This document shows positions 1 to 8,503 of a stretch of DNA of 64,000 bases, piece after piece. The position numbers and the translations under genes are program-made. Origin of the DNA: TMP-86 sp046347195 (GTDB lineage: Bacteria; Pseudomonadota; Gammaproteobacteria; Steroidobacterales; Steroidobacteraceae). The notes below the pieces were generated by a model. That model did no database searches. It saw nothing but the letters and a program-made list of their open reading frames with translations, and had not been told where the DNA came from. Each line of letters starts with the position of its first letter. The stretch's first letter is position 1. Location of the stretch: assembly GCA_046347195.1 (NCBI GenBank), contig JAXMGQ010000002.1, positions 124,001-188,000 on the forward strand, given 5' to 3'.

Positions 1-410
1 GGGTCGAGGATCCACGCGAAGCGGCCGTTCGGATCCTTGTCGTCCTGCTTCAGCACGGCGACTGCCTTCGCGCGCAAGCGCGCGAGAAAGGCATCCAGGT
101 CATCGACCGCGTAGTTGATCATGAGCGCACTGGTGGATGGCGCGAAATAGTCCGTCGAGGCGGGAAACGCGCTCCAGACCAGCACGGGCGGGTGCTTCGG
201 CGCGTCGTAGCGCAGCGCCGCGCCGCCCCAAGGCTCCAGCGGCAGGCCCAGCACCTCGCGGTACCAGCTCGCGAGAGCCTTCGGGTCCTTGGCCTTGAAG
301 AAGATGCCGCCGATGCCGGTGATGTGGCCGGCGGGTTCGGCGGGCGTTGAGGGGTTGGAATGAGTCATGAGGAAGACTCCCAGGAACAGGACCAGGATCG
401 CTCGTTGCAT
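1..410 (-). CDS. VOC (glyoxalase-like) family protein, 3' end outside window
   Basis: The reverse strand encodes the N-terminal part of a vicinal-oxygen-chelate protein: a GIGGIFFKAKD strand, then SWYREVLGLPLEPWGG and a second strand with YDAPKHPPVLVWSAF. This is the beta-alpha-beta-beta-beta fold typical of uncharacterised glyoxalase/bleomycin-resistance proteins. The C-terminus lies beyond base 1. The ATG at 410 has a strong Shine-Dalgarno (AAAGGAG) about 10 nt upstream and adds a hydrophobic stretch (MQRAILVLFLGVFL). The ATG at 368 (MTHSNPSTP) would give an ordinary cytoplasmic protein. I chose 410 because of the ribosome site, but the start is uncertain. The substrate is unknown. Confidence 0.75.
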   Translation of the reverse strand, partial: MQRAILVLFLGVFLMTHSNPSTPAEPAGHITGIGGIFFKAKDPKALASWYREVLGLPLEPWGGAALRYDAPKHPPVLVWSAFPASTDYFAPSTSALMINYAVDDLDAFLARLRAKAVAVLKQDDKDPNGRFAWILD

Positions 411-689
411 CCCCCCGGATCTCCTTTAGTCAGACACTCAAGCCAGCGAAGGTTCAGCCATATCCCTTGTGGCGTACCCAGAGTCAATGTCATGCAACAT
501 GACCGACATCTCCACCGACGGGAACGAATGTCGAACCGCTTTTCGAACGACCTTCAAATTACGATCGATGTCGTTCCAAGCTCCTCGAGGTTTTTCCGCA
601 GTAACCAACCGCCTTCCCTTGACCATGCGAGCGACGTTATTTGCACTCAAAGTATCGAGTCAAGACGGTTCGCAAATCTGCACGTTGAC

Positions 690-708
690 GATCAATATCA
701 TATTGATC
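690..708. promoter_or_regulatory. 19-bp perfect palindrome upstream of the HNH gene (putative operator)
   Basis: GATCAATAT-C-ATATTGATC is a perfect inverted repeat in an AT-rich pocket of an otherwise GC-rich gap (411-763) that holds no convincing gene. TTGACG abuts its left edge. TTGATC in its right arm, followed 18 nt later by TACACT (727-732), makes a plausible -35/-10 pair for the gene starting at 764. An operator role is inferred from position and symmetry only. Confidence 0.4.
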
Positions 709-763
709 TACAAACTATTTATGGCCTACACTGTACATCCATTCAGTATCGGGTGAAGCGGCT

Positions 764-2182
764 ATGGACAGCCTGGAAACTATCGGCGAGCACATCATCC
801 ATCTCTCCGGCCAGCTCAACTGCCTGGAGCGACGTTGGCTTGCACTCATCGCCGAGTTCGACCGACGCAAGGGCTGGGCAGGGCCGGGCATCGCGAGCTG
901 CGCGCACTGGCTGAATTGGCAATGCGGCATCGACCTGGGCACGGCGCGCGAGCGGCTGCGGGTGGCGCATGCGCTCGAGCAGTTGCCGAAGATCGGCGCC
1001 TCGATGGAGCGAGGAGAGCTGAGCTACTCCAAGGTGCGGGCCGTGACGCGCATCGCCGATGCGGGTAACGAGGATGCGCTCTTGATGACGGCGCTGCACA
1101 GTAGTGCGAGCCAGGTGGAGCGCATCGTGCGCTACTACCGATGCGCGCAGGAGTGTGAGGAGCTGAGCCGCGAAGAGCGCCAGCAGCGGCACCGCTCCCT
1201 GTACCATGAGTATCTGGAGGATGGCTCGATCCTGATCAAGGCTCGCCTGCCCGCCGAGACGGGGCGGCTGGTGCTCAATGCGGTGGAGGTGGCGCTCGAG
1301 TGCCTGCCGCGTCCGCCGGCAGCGGAACTGAAGATCGCGGATGGCTCAGCGCACCCTTGCGCACGGCGGGCCGATGCCCTGGGGCTGGTGGCGGAGGGCT
1401 TCCTGGCCGAAGGTCCCAAGGCCCAGTCCGGGCCTGAGCGTCAGCAGATCGTGGTGCATGTCGATGAGCAGGTGCTGAAAGAGCGCTGCGCGGGCCGTTG
1501 CGAGTTCGAGCAAGGGCCCTCCATTGCCGCCGAAACCGCGAGACGCCTGGCCTGCGATGCCAGCCTCGTGGAACTGGCCCACGATGAGAGCGGCAACGTG
1601 CTGGATATCGGGCGCAAGTCCCGCAGCATCCCGCCGGCCATCCGCCGGGCGCTCAACGCTCGCGACCGGGGTTGCCGCTTTCCCGGGTGCCACCACGATC
1701 GCTACGTCGATGGGCATCACATCCGTCACTGGGCCGATGGTGGGGAGACGCGGCTGGATAACCTGGTCACGCTGTGCCGGTACCATCATCGCGCGGTGCA
1801 TGAAGGGGGAATGACCATCCAGGTGCTCGATGATGGCGCGCTGCGCTTCTGTCGGGCGGATGGCACGCAGGTGCCTCATCATCCGCCGCAGCTGGGAGGT
1901 GAGGCGGTGTGGGCGGCCGAAGCCGAGGTCGCCGGCATCGATCCGCGGGCGGCCGCGACGCGCAGCTTCGCTGACACGCGCGTGGACTATGACCTCGCCG
2001 TCTCCGCCTTGTTCTCCCTGCGGACAAAGAACGTTCCCGCGGAAACGCTGTCGGCCGCTATTGCATGTCCCGCAGCGGCACCTGGATATCCTCCAGCGCG
2101 GCATCCACCTCGAGCTGGGATTCGACCTTCTCCGTCTCCCGCACCAGCCGACGCGGCAGGTGCGGGGCCAGCAGTTCGATGA
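764..2182 (+). CDS. DUF222 / HNH endonuclease domain protein
   Basis: A 472-residue protein of the 13E12-repeat type: an N-terminal helical DUF222 region (about residues 10-200) followed by an HNH nuclease domain at about 290-350. CRFPGC supplies a CxxC pair, VDGHHIRHWADGGETRLDNLVTLC the HH and Asn, and RYHHRAVH the last His. The HNH motif looks intact, so metal-dependent nuclease activity is plausible, but the biological role of these proteins is largely unknown. The last 40 or so residues are low-complexity Pro/Ala and lie antisense to the 3' end of cysB (125-bp overlap). This suggests the original stop codon was lost and translation now runs into the neighbour. Confidence 0.8.
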   Translation: MDSLETIGEHIIHLSGQLNCLERRWLALIAEFDRRKGWAGPGIASCAHWLNWQCGIDLGTARERLRVAHALEQLPKIGASMERGELSYSKVRAVTRIADAGNEDALLMTALHSSASQVERIVRYYRCAQECEELSREERQQRHRSLYHEYLEDGSILIKARLPAETGRLVLNAVEVALECLPRPPAAELKIADGSAHPCARRADALGLVAEGFLAEGPKAQSGPERQQIVVHVDEQVLKERCAGRCEFEQGPSIAAETARRLACDASLVELAHDESGNVLDIGRKSRSIPPAIRRALNARDRGCRFPGCHHDRYVDGHHIRHWADGGETRLDNLVTLCRYHHRAVHEGGMTIQVLDDGALRFCRADGTQVPHHPPQLGGEAVWAAEAEVAGIDPRAAATRSFADTRVDYDLAVSALFSLRTKNVPAETLSAAIACPAAAPGYPPARHPPRAGIRPSPSPAPADAAGAGPAVR

Positions 2183-3041
2183 AGTCGTACATGTAGGCCC
2201 GCAGCAGCGCTCCCCGGCGAAAGCCGATCCAGGTCAGGTGCCCGTCGAACAGGTGCCGTGCGTCGAGCACCTCAAGGTCGGCATCCGCCCCGGTCTCCAC
2301 GGCGACGCTGGCGATGATGCCCACGCCGAGGCCCAGCCGCACATAGGTCTTGATGACATCCGAATCCCGCGCCGTCAATGCCACATCGGGCGTCAGTCCC
2401 GCCTTGTCGAACAGCGACTGGAGCGAGGATCGTCCGGAGAAGCTGAAGACGTAGGTGATGATCGGATGCTCCGCAAGTTTCTTCAGCGTGAGCCGGCCGG
2501 CGGTGGTCAGGGGATGAGCCTTGGGCACCACGACGGTGCGATGCCAGCGGTACACCGGCAACCGCACCAAGTGGGGAAAGAGCTCCTCGGACCCCGTGGC
2601 GATGGCGAAATCCACGCGATCCTTGCCCACCATCTCGGCGATCTGCTCGGAGGTGCCCTGGTGGAGGTGCAGGCGCACCTTCGGGTAGCGGTTACGGAAC
2701 TCGCGGATCACCGGCGGCAGGATGTAGCGCGCCTGGGTGTGGGTGGTGGCGATGGACAGCGACCCGCCATCGGCCTTGCGCAATTCCGCCGACGTGCGGC
2801 GGATGTTGTGCATCTCGCGCAGGATGCTGGCAGCCCGCGTGATGATCTCCTCGCCCGCCGGCGTGGTCCGGGTCAGCGCCCGGCCCTCGCGTTCGAAGAG
2901 CTGGAATCCCAGCTCCTCCTCGAGCATCTTGAGCTGGCGGCTCACCCCGGGCTGTGAGGTGTGCAGCTGGCGCGCCGCGGCGGTGATGTTCAGGCCGTTC
3001 TCGTGCACCGCCACGAGGTAGCGCAATTGCTGGAATTTCAT
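2058..3041 (-). CDS. cysB: LysR-family transcriptional regulator CysB
   Basis: A 327-residue LysR-type regulator, close to the usual length of CysB (about 324). The N-terminal winged HTH reads MKFQQLRYLVAVHENGLNITAAARQL...SQPGVSRQLKMLEEELG. The ligand-binding domain has CysB hallmarks: the THTQARYILPPVI segment, HQGTSEQIAEMV and the C-terminal RRGALLRAYMYDFIELLAPHL. CysB activates sulfate-assimilation genes in response to N-acetylserine. It is divergent from cysH-cysG, which are classical targets, across about 130 bp. The 3' end overlaps the HNH gene on the other strand. Confidence 0.9.
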   Translation of the reverse strand: MKFQQLRYLVAVHENGLNITAAARQLHTSQPGVSRQLKMLEEELGFQLFEREGRALTRTTPAGEEIITRAASILREMHNIRRTSAELRKADGGSLSIATTHTQARYILPPVIREFRNRYPKVRLHLHQGTSEQIAEMVGKDRVDFAIATGSEELFPHLVRLPVYRWHRTVVVPKAHPLTTAGRLTLKKLAEHPIITYVFSFSGRSSLQSLFDKAGLTPDVALTARDSDVIKTYVRLGLGVGIIASVAVETGADADLEVLDARHLFDGHLTWIGFRRGALLRAYMYDFIELLAPHLPRRLVRETEKVESQLEVDAALEDIQVPLRDMQ

Positions 3042-3158
3042 CGCCGTCTCGTGCCTCCCGGGTGCGGGTTAGTGTAGAGCGCCGCGCAGGCGCGCCCCAT
3101 GACGAAAACGCATCTGCTCATAATCGCAAGTTCGTTCCGGGCCGCCTCGCGTGGATTC

Positions 3159-3164
3159 TATATT
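3159..3164 (+). promoter_or_regulatory. candidate -10 element of cysH (leaderless start)
   Basis: TATATT lies 7 nt before the ATG at 3172 with no Shine-Dalgarno between, placing a transcription start at or beside the start codon. No good -35 is visible, which would suit an activator-dependent (CysB) promoter. Confidence 0.4.
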
Positions 3165-3171
3165 GCGGCCC

Positions 3172-3915
3172 ATGTCAGTCTCCGAGCTCCCCGAGGATCT
3201 GCGCCGGAAGGCCGCCGCCACCGTGGCACAGCTTCGCGCTGCCGTCGCGGAATACAAAAATGTGACCTACGCCAACAGCTTGGGCGCCGAGTCCATGGTG
3301 CTCACGGATCTCATCTGGCGCGAAGTGCCGGCGATCGAGGTGTTCAGCATCGACACCGGAAGGCTGTTTCCGGAGACCTACGAGCTGATCGAGCGGCTGC
3401 AGCACCGGTACGATCGCGGCCTGCGCATCTTCTTTCCCGACGGCTCGCAGGTCGAACGCTGGGTGGCCCGCAACGGCATCAACGGCTTTCGCGACAGTGT
3501 CGAGGAACGGCGGGACTGCTGCCGGATCCGCAAGATCGAACCCTTCCGCCGGGCGCTGCAAGGCAAGAATGCCTGGGTGACGGGCATCCGCAAGGGCCAG
3601 TCCGCCAGCCGGGCGCTGGCGACGCCGGTGGAGTGGGACGCCGAGTACGGCCTGCACAAGATCAGCCCCATGCTGGACTGGTCGGAGAAGGATGTCTGGG
3701 CGTATATCCGCAAGCTCCGCCTGCCCTACAACACGCTGCACGACACGGGTTTCCCGAGCATCGGCTGCGCGCCCTGCACCCGCGCGGTGCAATCCGGTGA
3801 GGACGCCCGGTCCGGCCGATGGTGGTGGGAGCGGCCCGAGTCGCGCGAATGCGGCCTGCATCCGCGCTGCCAGGCACCGGCCGCTGCGCCGATCCCCGCG
3901 CTGCAGCCCCCATGA
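3172..3915 (+). CDS. cysH: Assimilatory adenylylsulfate/phosphoadenylylsulfate reductase (4Fe-4S type)
   Basis: Reduces APS (or PAPS) to sulfite with thioredoxin/glutathione in assimilatory sulfate reduction. The 247-residue protein has the PP-loop ATPase-like fold (SLGAESMVLTDL; IDTGRLFPETY). The paired cysteines CC at about 116-117 and CAPC at about 199-202 are the four ligands of the [4Fe-4S] cluster found in APS reductases. ECGLH (226-230) contains the catalytic Cys. The cluster cysteines favour APS as substrate. ATG 3172 is preferred over an in-frame GTG at 3151 because homologues begin near MSVSELPEDL. It overlaps cysG by ATGA, so the two are co-translated. Confidence 0.92.
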   Translation: MSVSELPEDLRRKAAATVAQLRAAVAEYKNVTYANSLGAESMVLTDLIWREVPAIEVFSIDTGRLFPETYELIERLQHRYDRGLRIFFPDGSQVERWVARNGINGFRDSVEERRDCCRIRKIEPFRRALQGKNAWVTGIRKGQSASRALATPVEWDAEYGLHKISPMLDWSEKDVWAYIRKLRLPYNTLHDTGFPSIGCAPCTRAVQSGEDARSGRWWWERPESRECGLHPRCQAPAAAPIPALQPP

Positions 3916-5330
3916 AATATTTTCCGGTCTTCTTCGACCTCGACGACCAGCCCGTGCTCATCGTTGGCGGCGGCAAGGTGGCGCTGCGCAAGCTCCTGCT
4001 GCTCGAAGCCGCGGGCGCGCGCATCACGGTCGTGGCTCCGGCAGTACATCCGGACATCTCGGACCGTGCCGGCCAGGGCTCTCTCACGCTCATCAGGCGC
4101 GAGTTCCAGCCGCAGGACCTCGATGGCCGGCGCCTGGTCATCATCGCCACCAGCCGGCGCGCCGTGAACCGCTGGATCGCGCAGATCGCCGATGGCCGCG
4201 GCATTCCCGCGAACGTCGTCGATGATCGCGAGGCCTCGCGCTTCATCGTGCCCGCCATCATCGACCGGGACCCTGTCACCATCGCGGTCTCCACGGGCGG
4301 AACCTCGCCGGTGCTCGCGCGGCGCCTGCGCGAGCGTCTCGAGGCCCTTGTGCCAGGTCGCATCGGCGAACTGGCACGGTGGCTCGCCGATCTGCGCCGC
4401 CAGGCGCTCGACCGGCTGCGCGATTCCGCTGACAGGCGCCGATACTTCGAAGACCTGGTCGATGGCCCCGCGGCCCGCCGCTTCATGGATGGTGACCGCA
4501 AGGGCGCCGAGCGCATCGCCCGACAACAGCTTGCGCTGGGCACGCAGGCCCCGCCTCCGCGAGGCGAGGTCACGCTCGTCGGCGCGGGGCCCGGCGATCC
4601 CGAACTGCTCACGCTGAAGGCCTTGCGCGCCCTGCAGGACGCCGATGTGGTCCTGCACGACCGGCTGGTCTCGCCCGCGGTGCTCGAGCTGTCGCGGCGC
4701 GATGCGGTGCGTATCAGCGTGGGCAAGGAAGCCGATGGGCCGAGCACTCCGCAGCAACGCATCCACGAACTGTTGATCGAGCACGCACGTGCCGGCCGTC
4801 GCGTGGTGCGACTCAAGGGCGGCGATCCGTTCATCTTCGGCCGCGGCGGTGAGGAACTGCAGGCCCTGGCGGCGGCAGGCATCCCGTTCTCGGTGATACC
4901 CGGCATCTCGGCCGCGCTGGGGGGTGCTGCCTACGCCGGCATTCCACTCACGCACCGCGAGCATGCGCACGCCGTGAGCTTCGTCACCGGCCATGCGGGT
5001 CCCGAGGGACAGGAGCCCGACTGGCGCGCATTCGCGAAGGCCGGCCACACCGTGGTGTTCTACATGGGACTGTCGAAGCTGGCGCACATCAGCGAGCGAC
5101 TGCGCGCGCATGGCGCTCCGTCCACCCGGCCGGTGGCGCTGGTCGCGCAGGCGACGCTGCCCAGTCAGCGCGTGGCGCAGGGAACATTGGCGGACATCGC
5201 GGGCATCGCGGTGGCCGCGAACATCGAATCCCCGGCGCTGCTCATCGTCGGTGATGTCGCGGCGCTGGGCTCCGTGCTGGGCTGGTTCAATCCCGCTTCC
5301 CTGGAAGAGGAACGACACCTCACCGCCTGA
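3912..5330 (+). CDS. cysG: Siroheme synthase (precorrin-2 dehydrogenase/ferrochelatase + uroporphyrinogen-III C-methyltransferase)
   Basis: Makes siroheme, the cofactor of sulfite reductase, from uroporphyrinogen III. The N-terminal half (MKYFPVFFDLDDQPVLIVGGGKVALRK) is the NAD-dependent dehydrogenase/ferrochelatase. From about residue 215 the SAM-dependent methyltransferase shows VTLVGAGPGDPELLTLKA, VRLKGGDPFIFGRGGEE, the PGISA motif and YAGIPLTHRE. At 472 residues it is slightly longer than E. coli CysG (457). The start overlaps the cysH stop (ATGA). Together they give APS reduction plus the cofactor for the next step; sulfite reductase itself is not in the window. Confidence 0.93.
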   Translation: MKYFPVFFDLDDQPVLIVGGGKVALRKLLLLEAAGARITVVAPAVHPDISDRAGQGSLTLIRREFQPQDLDGRRLVIIATSRRAVNRWIAQIADGRGIPANVVDDREASRFIVPAIIDRDPVTIAVSTGGTSPVLARRLRERLEALVPGRIGELARWLADLRRQALDRLRDSADRRRYFEDLVDGPAARRFMDGDRKGAERIARQQLALGTQAPPPRGEVTLVGAGPGDPELLTLKALRALQDADVVLHDRLVSPAVLELSRRDAVRISVGKEADGPSTPQQRIHELLIEHARAGRRVVRLKGGDPFIFGRGGEELQALAAAGIPFSVIPGISAALGGAAYAGIPLTHREHAHAVSFVTGHAGPEGQEPDWRAFAKAGHTVVFYMGLSKLAHISERLRAHGAPSTRPVALVAQATLPSQRVAQGTLADIAGIAVAANIESPALLIVGDVAALGSVLGWFNPASLEEERHLTA

Positions 5331-5332
5331 GG

Positions 5333-6931
5333 TCACTCCTCCTCGATGGCATCGGTCAGCGCGTCCTTGCGGCGCGCCATGAAATCGCGCAGCGCTTCGT
5401 CCTTGGCCGGATCCAGCCCCGGGTCCTGGTAATCCGCCAGCATCTTCTTCCACAGGCGGTTCGCCCGGTGCAACGCATCCTGGCTGCCCTCCAGCGACCA
5501 TTGCTCATAGGAAGAGTAGTCAGCAATGTTCGACTGGTAGAACGCGGACTCGAAATTCGCCTGCGTATGCGCGCAGCCGAGGAAGTGATTTCCCGGGCCC
5601 GCCTCACGCAGCGCATCCATCGCCTGGCCACGCTCGCTCAGGTCCATGCCGGCGGCCAGTGCCTGCATCATCGCGAGCTGGTCGGCGTCCATCACGAATT
5701 TCTCGTAGGAAGCGACGAGGCCGCCCTCCAGCCAGCCAGCCGAATGCGTCACCAGGTTCACGCCCGCGAGCAACGTCGGCAGCAGCGTGTGCGCGCTCTC
5801 GTAGGCCGCCTGCGCATCGGCGACTTTCGATGAGCACAGCGAGCCACCGCTCCGGCAGGGCACGCCGAGCCGGCGCGCGAGCTGCGCGGTGGCGAAGATC
5901 ATCTGCGTGGCCTCGGGCGTACCGAAGGTGGGCGCGCCGGTGCGCATGGAGATGGCGCCGACGAAGGAGCCAAGGATCACCGGGCAACCGGGACGCACGA
6001 GTTGCGCCAGCGCCATGCCCGCCAGGGTCTCGGCGAGGATCTCCGCCAGGCAGCCCGCGGGTGTGACCGGCCCCATCGCACCCGCGAGCACTGCGGGCAC
6101 GATCAGCACGCCCTGGTTGGCGGAAGCGAACTGGCGCAGGGAGCCCAGCATGCGGCCATCGAAGGTCAGCGGCGAGTTGGAGTTGATGTTGCCCAGCAGG
6201 ACCACGTTGCGCTCGAGATGCTCGGCGCCGAACAGCACGCGCGCCATCTCGATGGCATCGGCCGAATGGCCCGGCGTCTCGGGCGTGCCTTCGCAAGCCT
6301 GGTCGGACCAGCGGAAGAACGCATACATCGTGTCCAGGTGGCGCTTGTTCGGCGGGATCTCCATGGGCTCGCACATGCAGCCGCCGCTGAAGTGGATGGC
6401 CGGCGCCATGTGCGCGAGCTTGATGAAGTTCTCGAGGTCGGTGAGGGTGCCGTAGCGGCGGCCGCCGTCGAGGTCGCTGACGAAGGGCGGGCCACCCACC
6501 GGCGAGAACACGGTGGCATCGCCACCGATGCGCACGCTGCGCGCGGGGTTGCGGGCGTGCACGGTGAATTCCCGGGGCGCCGAGGCGATGAGCTGGCGCG
6601 CCATGCCACGCGGCAGCCTCACGCGTTCGCCCTGCACATCCGCGCCCGCCTCCTTCCACAGGCGCAGCGACTCGGGGTCGCGCCGGAACTCGATGCCGAT
6701 CTCCTCCAGGATCGTGTCCGCGTTGGCTTCGATGATCTCGACGGCCTCGGAACCGAGCAGTTCCACAGGCTTCAACAACCGGCGGATGAAAGGGTACTTG
6801 TTGGCGGGCGTGCGGGCGCGGGCCAGGCGCTGGTCGCGGGAACGGCGCGGGACGTTGAGGCGGTCGGTCACGAAGGAGGCCCTCGGCGGTTCTTGTTGAA
6901 CGAGTGTACGGTTGATGATTCGATCCACCAA
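5333..6931 (-). CDS. Trimethylamine methyltransferase (MttB) family protein, non-pyrrolysine type
   Basis: A 532-residue member of the MttB superfamily: long TIM-barrel body with FSPVGGPPFVSDLDGGRRYGTL, SGGCMCEPMEIPP, the GAMGPVTPAGCLAEILAE segment and a C-terminal GNHFLGCAHTQANFESAFY. I see no in-frame amber codon, so it belongs to the class without pyrrolysine. Characterised members demethylate glycine betaine or other quaternary amines onto a corrinoid protein. No corrinoid protein is beside it, so the substrate is unknown. The start is uncertain: TTG 6931 or GTG 6928, with GTG 6871 (VTDRLNVPRRSRD) as an alternative. It is divergent from ghrA. Confidence 0.8.
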   Translation of the reverse strand: MVDRIINRTLVQQEPPRASFVTDRLNVPRRSRDQRLARARTPANKYPFIRRLLKPVELLGSEAVEIIEANADTILEEIGIEFRRDPESLRLWKEAGADVQGERVRLPRGMARQLIASAPREFTVHARNPARSVRIGGDATVFSPVGGPPFVSDLDGGRRYGTLTDLENFIKLAHMAPAIHFSGGCMCEPMEIPPNKRHLDTMYAFFRWSDQACEGTPETPGHSADAIEMARVLFGAEHLERNVVLLGNINSNSPLTFDGRMLGSLRQFASANQGVLIVPAVLAGAMGPVTPAGCLAEILAETLAGMALAQLVRPGCPVILGSFVGAISMRTGAPTFGTPEATQMIFATAQLARRLGVPCRSGGSLCSSKVADAQAAYESAHTLLPTLLAGVNLVTHSAGWLEGGLVASYEKFVMDADQLAMMQALAAGMDLSERGQAMDALREAGPGNHFLGCAHTQANFESAFYQSNIADYSSYEQWSLEGSQDALHRANRLWKKMLADYQDPGLDPAKDEALRDFMARRKDALTDAIEEE

Positions 6932-6938
6932 GGCCCGC

Positions 6939-6944
6939 TAGAAT
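6939..6944 (+). promoter_or_regulatory. candidate -10 element of ghrA (leaderless start)
   Basis: TAGAAT sits 6 nt before the ATG at 6951 with no ribosome-binding site between. It lies in the short divergent gap shared with the MttB-family gene. Confidence 0.35.
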
Positions 6945-6950
6945 GGGCTC

Positions 6951-7895
6951 ATGAGCCGCGAGAATCCGGTTTTACTCTACGCCTGCGACGACGTCGACAC
7001 CGAGGACTGGCTCGCCGGCCTGCGCCGCGCCCTGCCCCTCGCCGACATCCGCGTATGGCCTGAGGCCGGCGCGCTAGAGGAGATCGAATGCGCCTTCGTC
7101 TGGCGTCATCCTGCCGGGCTCCTCGGACGATTGCCCGCGCTGCGCGCGGTGTTCAGCCTGGGAGCCGGCGTCGAGCACATCCTGCGTGACCCATCGATGC
7201 CGCCCGACGTGCCGCTGGTGCGAATGGTGGATCCCGGTCTCGTTGCCGGCATGAACGAATACGTGCTGTGGGCGGCGCTGCATCATCACCGGCAGATGCC
7301 GCGCTACGAAGCGCAGCAGTCGCAGCCACACTGGGCGCAGTGGGTACCACCGCTGCCGCAACAACGCCGCGTGGGCATTCTCGGTCTCGGGCAGTTGGGC
7401 GGCACCTGCGCGACCACGCTGTCCGGACTCGGGTTCGACGTGGCCGGCTGGAGCCGCACTTATCGCAGGCTCGCGCAGGTGAAGACCTACGCCGGGCCCG
7501 ACGAGTTGCCCTCGCTCCTGGCGCGCACCGAGATCCTGGTGTGCCTGCTGCCCCTCACCGCACAGACCGAGAACCTGCTCGATGCGCATCGCCTGGCGAT
7601 GCTGCCGCGGGGTGCGAGCCTCATCAACGTGGCGCGCGGCCGGCATGTCGTGGATGCGGACCTGATCGCCGCGCTCGATGCCGGCCACCTCGAATCAGCG
7701 ACGCTGGATGTGTTCCGCGAGGAGCCCCTGCCCGCTTCGCATCCGTTCTGGACGCATCCGAAGATCCGGCTCACACCGCACATCTCAGCGTTGACGCAGA
7801 TCGAGACGGCGGCGCAGACGCTGGCGGAGAACGTGCGGCGATTGTATGCGGGCGAACCGATGATCGGGCTGGTGGACCGCCGGCGGGGTTACTGA
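6951..7895 (+). CDS. ghrA: Glyoxylate/hydroxypyruvate reductase A
   Basis: A D-isomer-specific 2-hydroxyacid dehydrogenase of 314 residues that reduces glyoxylate or hydroxypyruvate with NADPH. The Rossmann core has VGILGLGQLGGTCA. The catalytic Arg is in SLINVARGRHVVD, the Glu in FREEPLPASHPFW and the His in TPHISALTQ. The compact N-terminal domain and FWTHPKIRLTPHIS ending are typical of the GhrA branch. It is a single gene divergent from the MttB-family methyltransferase; a joint role in C1/C2 metabolism is possible but not shown. Confidence 0.88.
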   Translation: MSRENPVLLYACDDVDTEDWLAGLRRALPLADIRVWPEAGALEEIECAFVWRHPAGLLGRLPALRAVFSLGAGVEHILRDPSMPPDVPLVRMVDPGLVAGMNEYVLWAALHHHRQMPRYEAQQSQPHWAQWVPPLPQQRRVGILGLGQLGGTCATTLSGLGFDVAGWSRTYRRLAQVKTYAGPDELPSLLARTEILVCLLPLTAQTENLLDAHRLAMLPRGASLINVARGRHVVDADLIAALDAGHLESATLDVFREEPLPASHPFWTHPKIRLTPHISALTQIETAAQTLAENVRRLYAGEPMIGLVDRRRGY

Positions 7896-7951
7896 AACCG
7901 ACTCGCCAGACCTCCAAGGCCCGCCAATCGATCTCGGCGCATTCGCGCTCA

Positions 7952-8497
7952 TCACCTGACCACGGCCTTGCGCATGCGGATCAAGGGTACGGGCACGCCA
8001 CCGCGCGCATCCTCCACCCGCTCCAGCGCCCGATAGCCGCAGGCCTCGTACAACGGCTCGCCCGACAGCGTCGACGTCAGCTCGACGGTGGTGAAGCCTT
8101 CGGCGGACGCGGCCCGCTCGCACAGCTCGAGGATCAGGCGAGCGATGCCCCGGCGTACATGAGCGGGATGCGTGTACATGGCCCGCACGCGTGCGGCTTC
8201 CCTCGCGGGATCGAGCAGGCGGGGACTGCGCTGCGTCGTCTGGTCCCCGCCATACAGGGTGGCGCGCCGGCTCCAGCCACCGCAACCCACGACCTGGCCT
8301 TCCGACTCCACGACGAAGTACGTGCCATCGGCGATGAGCTGCGAATCCAGGCCCATGATGGCGCGACTGGAGGTGATCTGCTCGGGGGTGAGGAAGGGTC
8401 GCTGCAATTCGCCGATGGCGGCCTCCATCAACGAGGCGATGACGTCCCGATCGGCCTCGACGGCCAGGCGGTGCGAGAGGTCACGTACCGCCTGCAC
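7952..8497 (-). CDS. GNAT family N-acetyltransferase
   Basis: A 181-residue acetyltransferase. The acetyl-CoA binding motif A is at VRAMYTHPAHVRRGIARLILELCE (R/Q-x-x-G-x-A), preceded by the FVVESEGQVVGCGGWSRR strand and followed by the motif-B region GEPLYEACGYRALERVE. The acceptor is unknown. The GTG start lies 6 nt after the stop of the 3-hydroxyanthranilate dioxygenase, so it is the last gene of a four-gene reverse-strand operon. Confidence 0.83.
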   Translation of the reverse strand: MQAVRDLSHRLAVEADRDVIASLMEAAIGELQRPFLTPEQITSSRAIMGLDSQLIADGTYFVVESEGQVVGCGGWSRRATLYGGDQTTQRSPRLLDPAREAARVRAMYTHPAHVRRGIARLILELCERAASAEGFTTVELTSTLSGEPLYEACGYRALERVEDARGGVPVPLIRMRKAVVR

Positions 8498-8503
8498 GGC
8501 CCG

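Noticed and set aside
360..914. Open frames on both strands across 411-763 (for example 438-650 reverse and 469-756 forward)
   Set aside because: No recognisable domain, no ribosome site, composition not coding-like, and they conflict with the palindrome and the clear start at 764.
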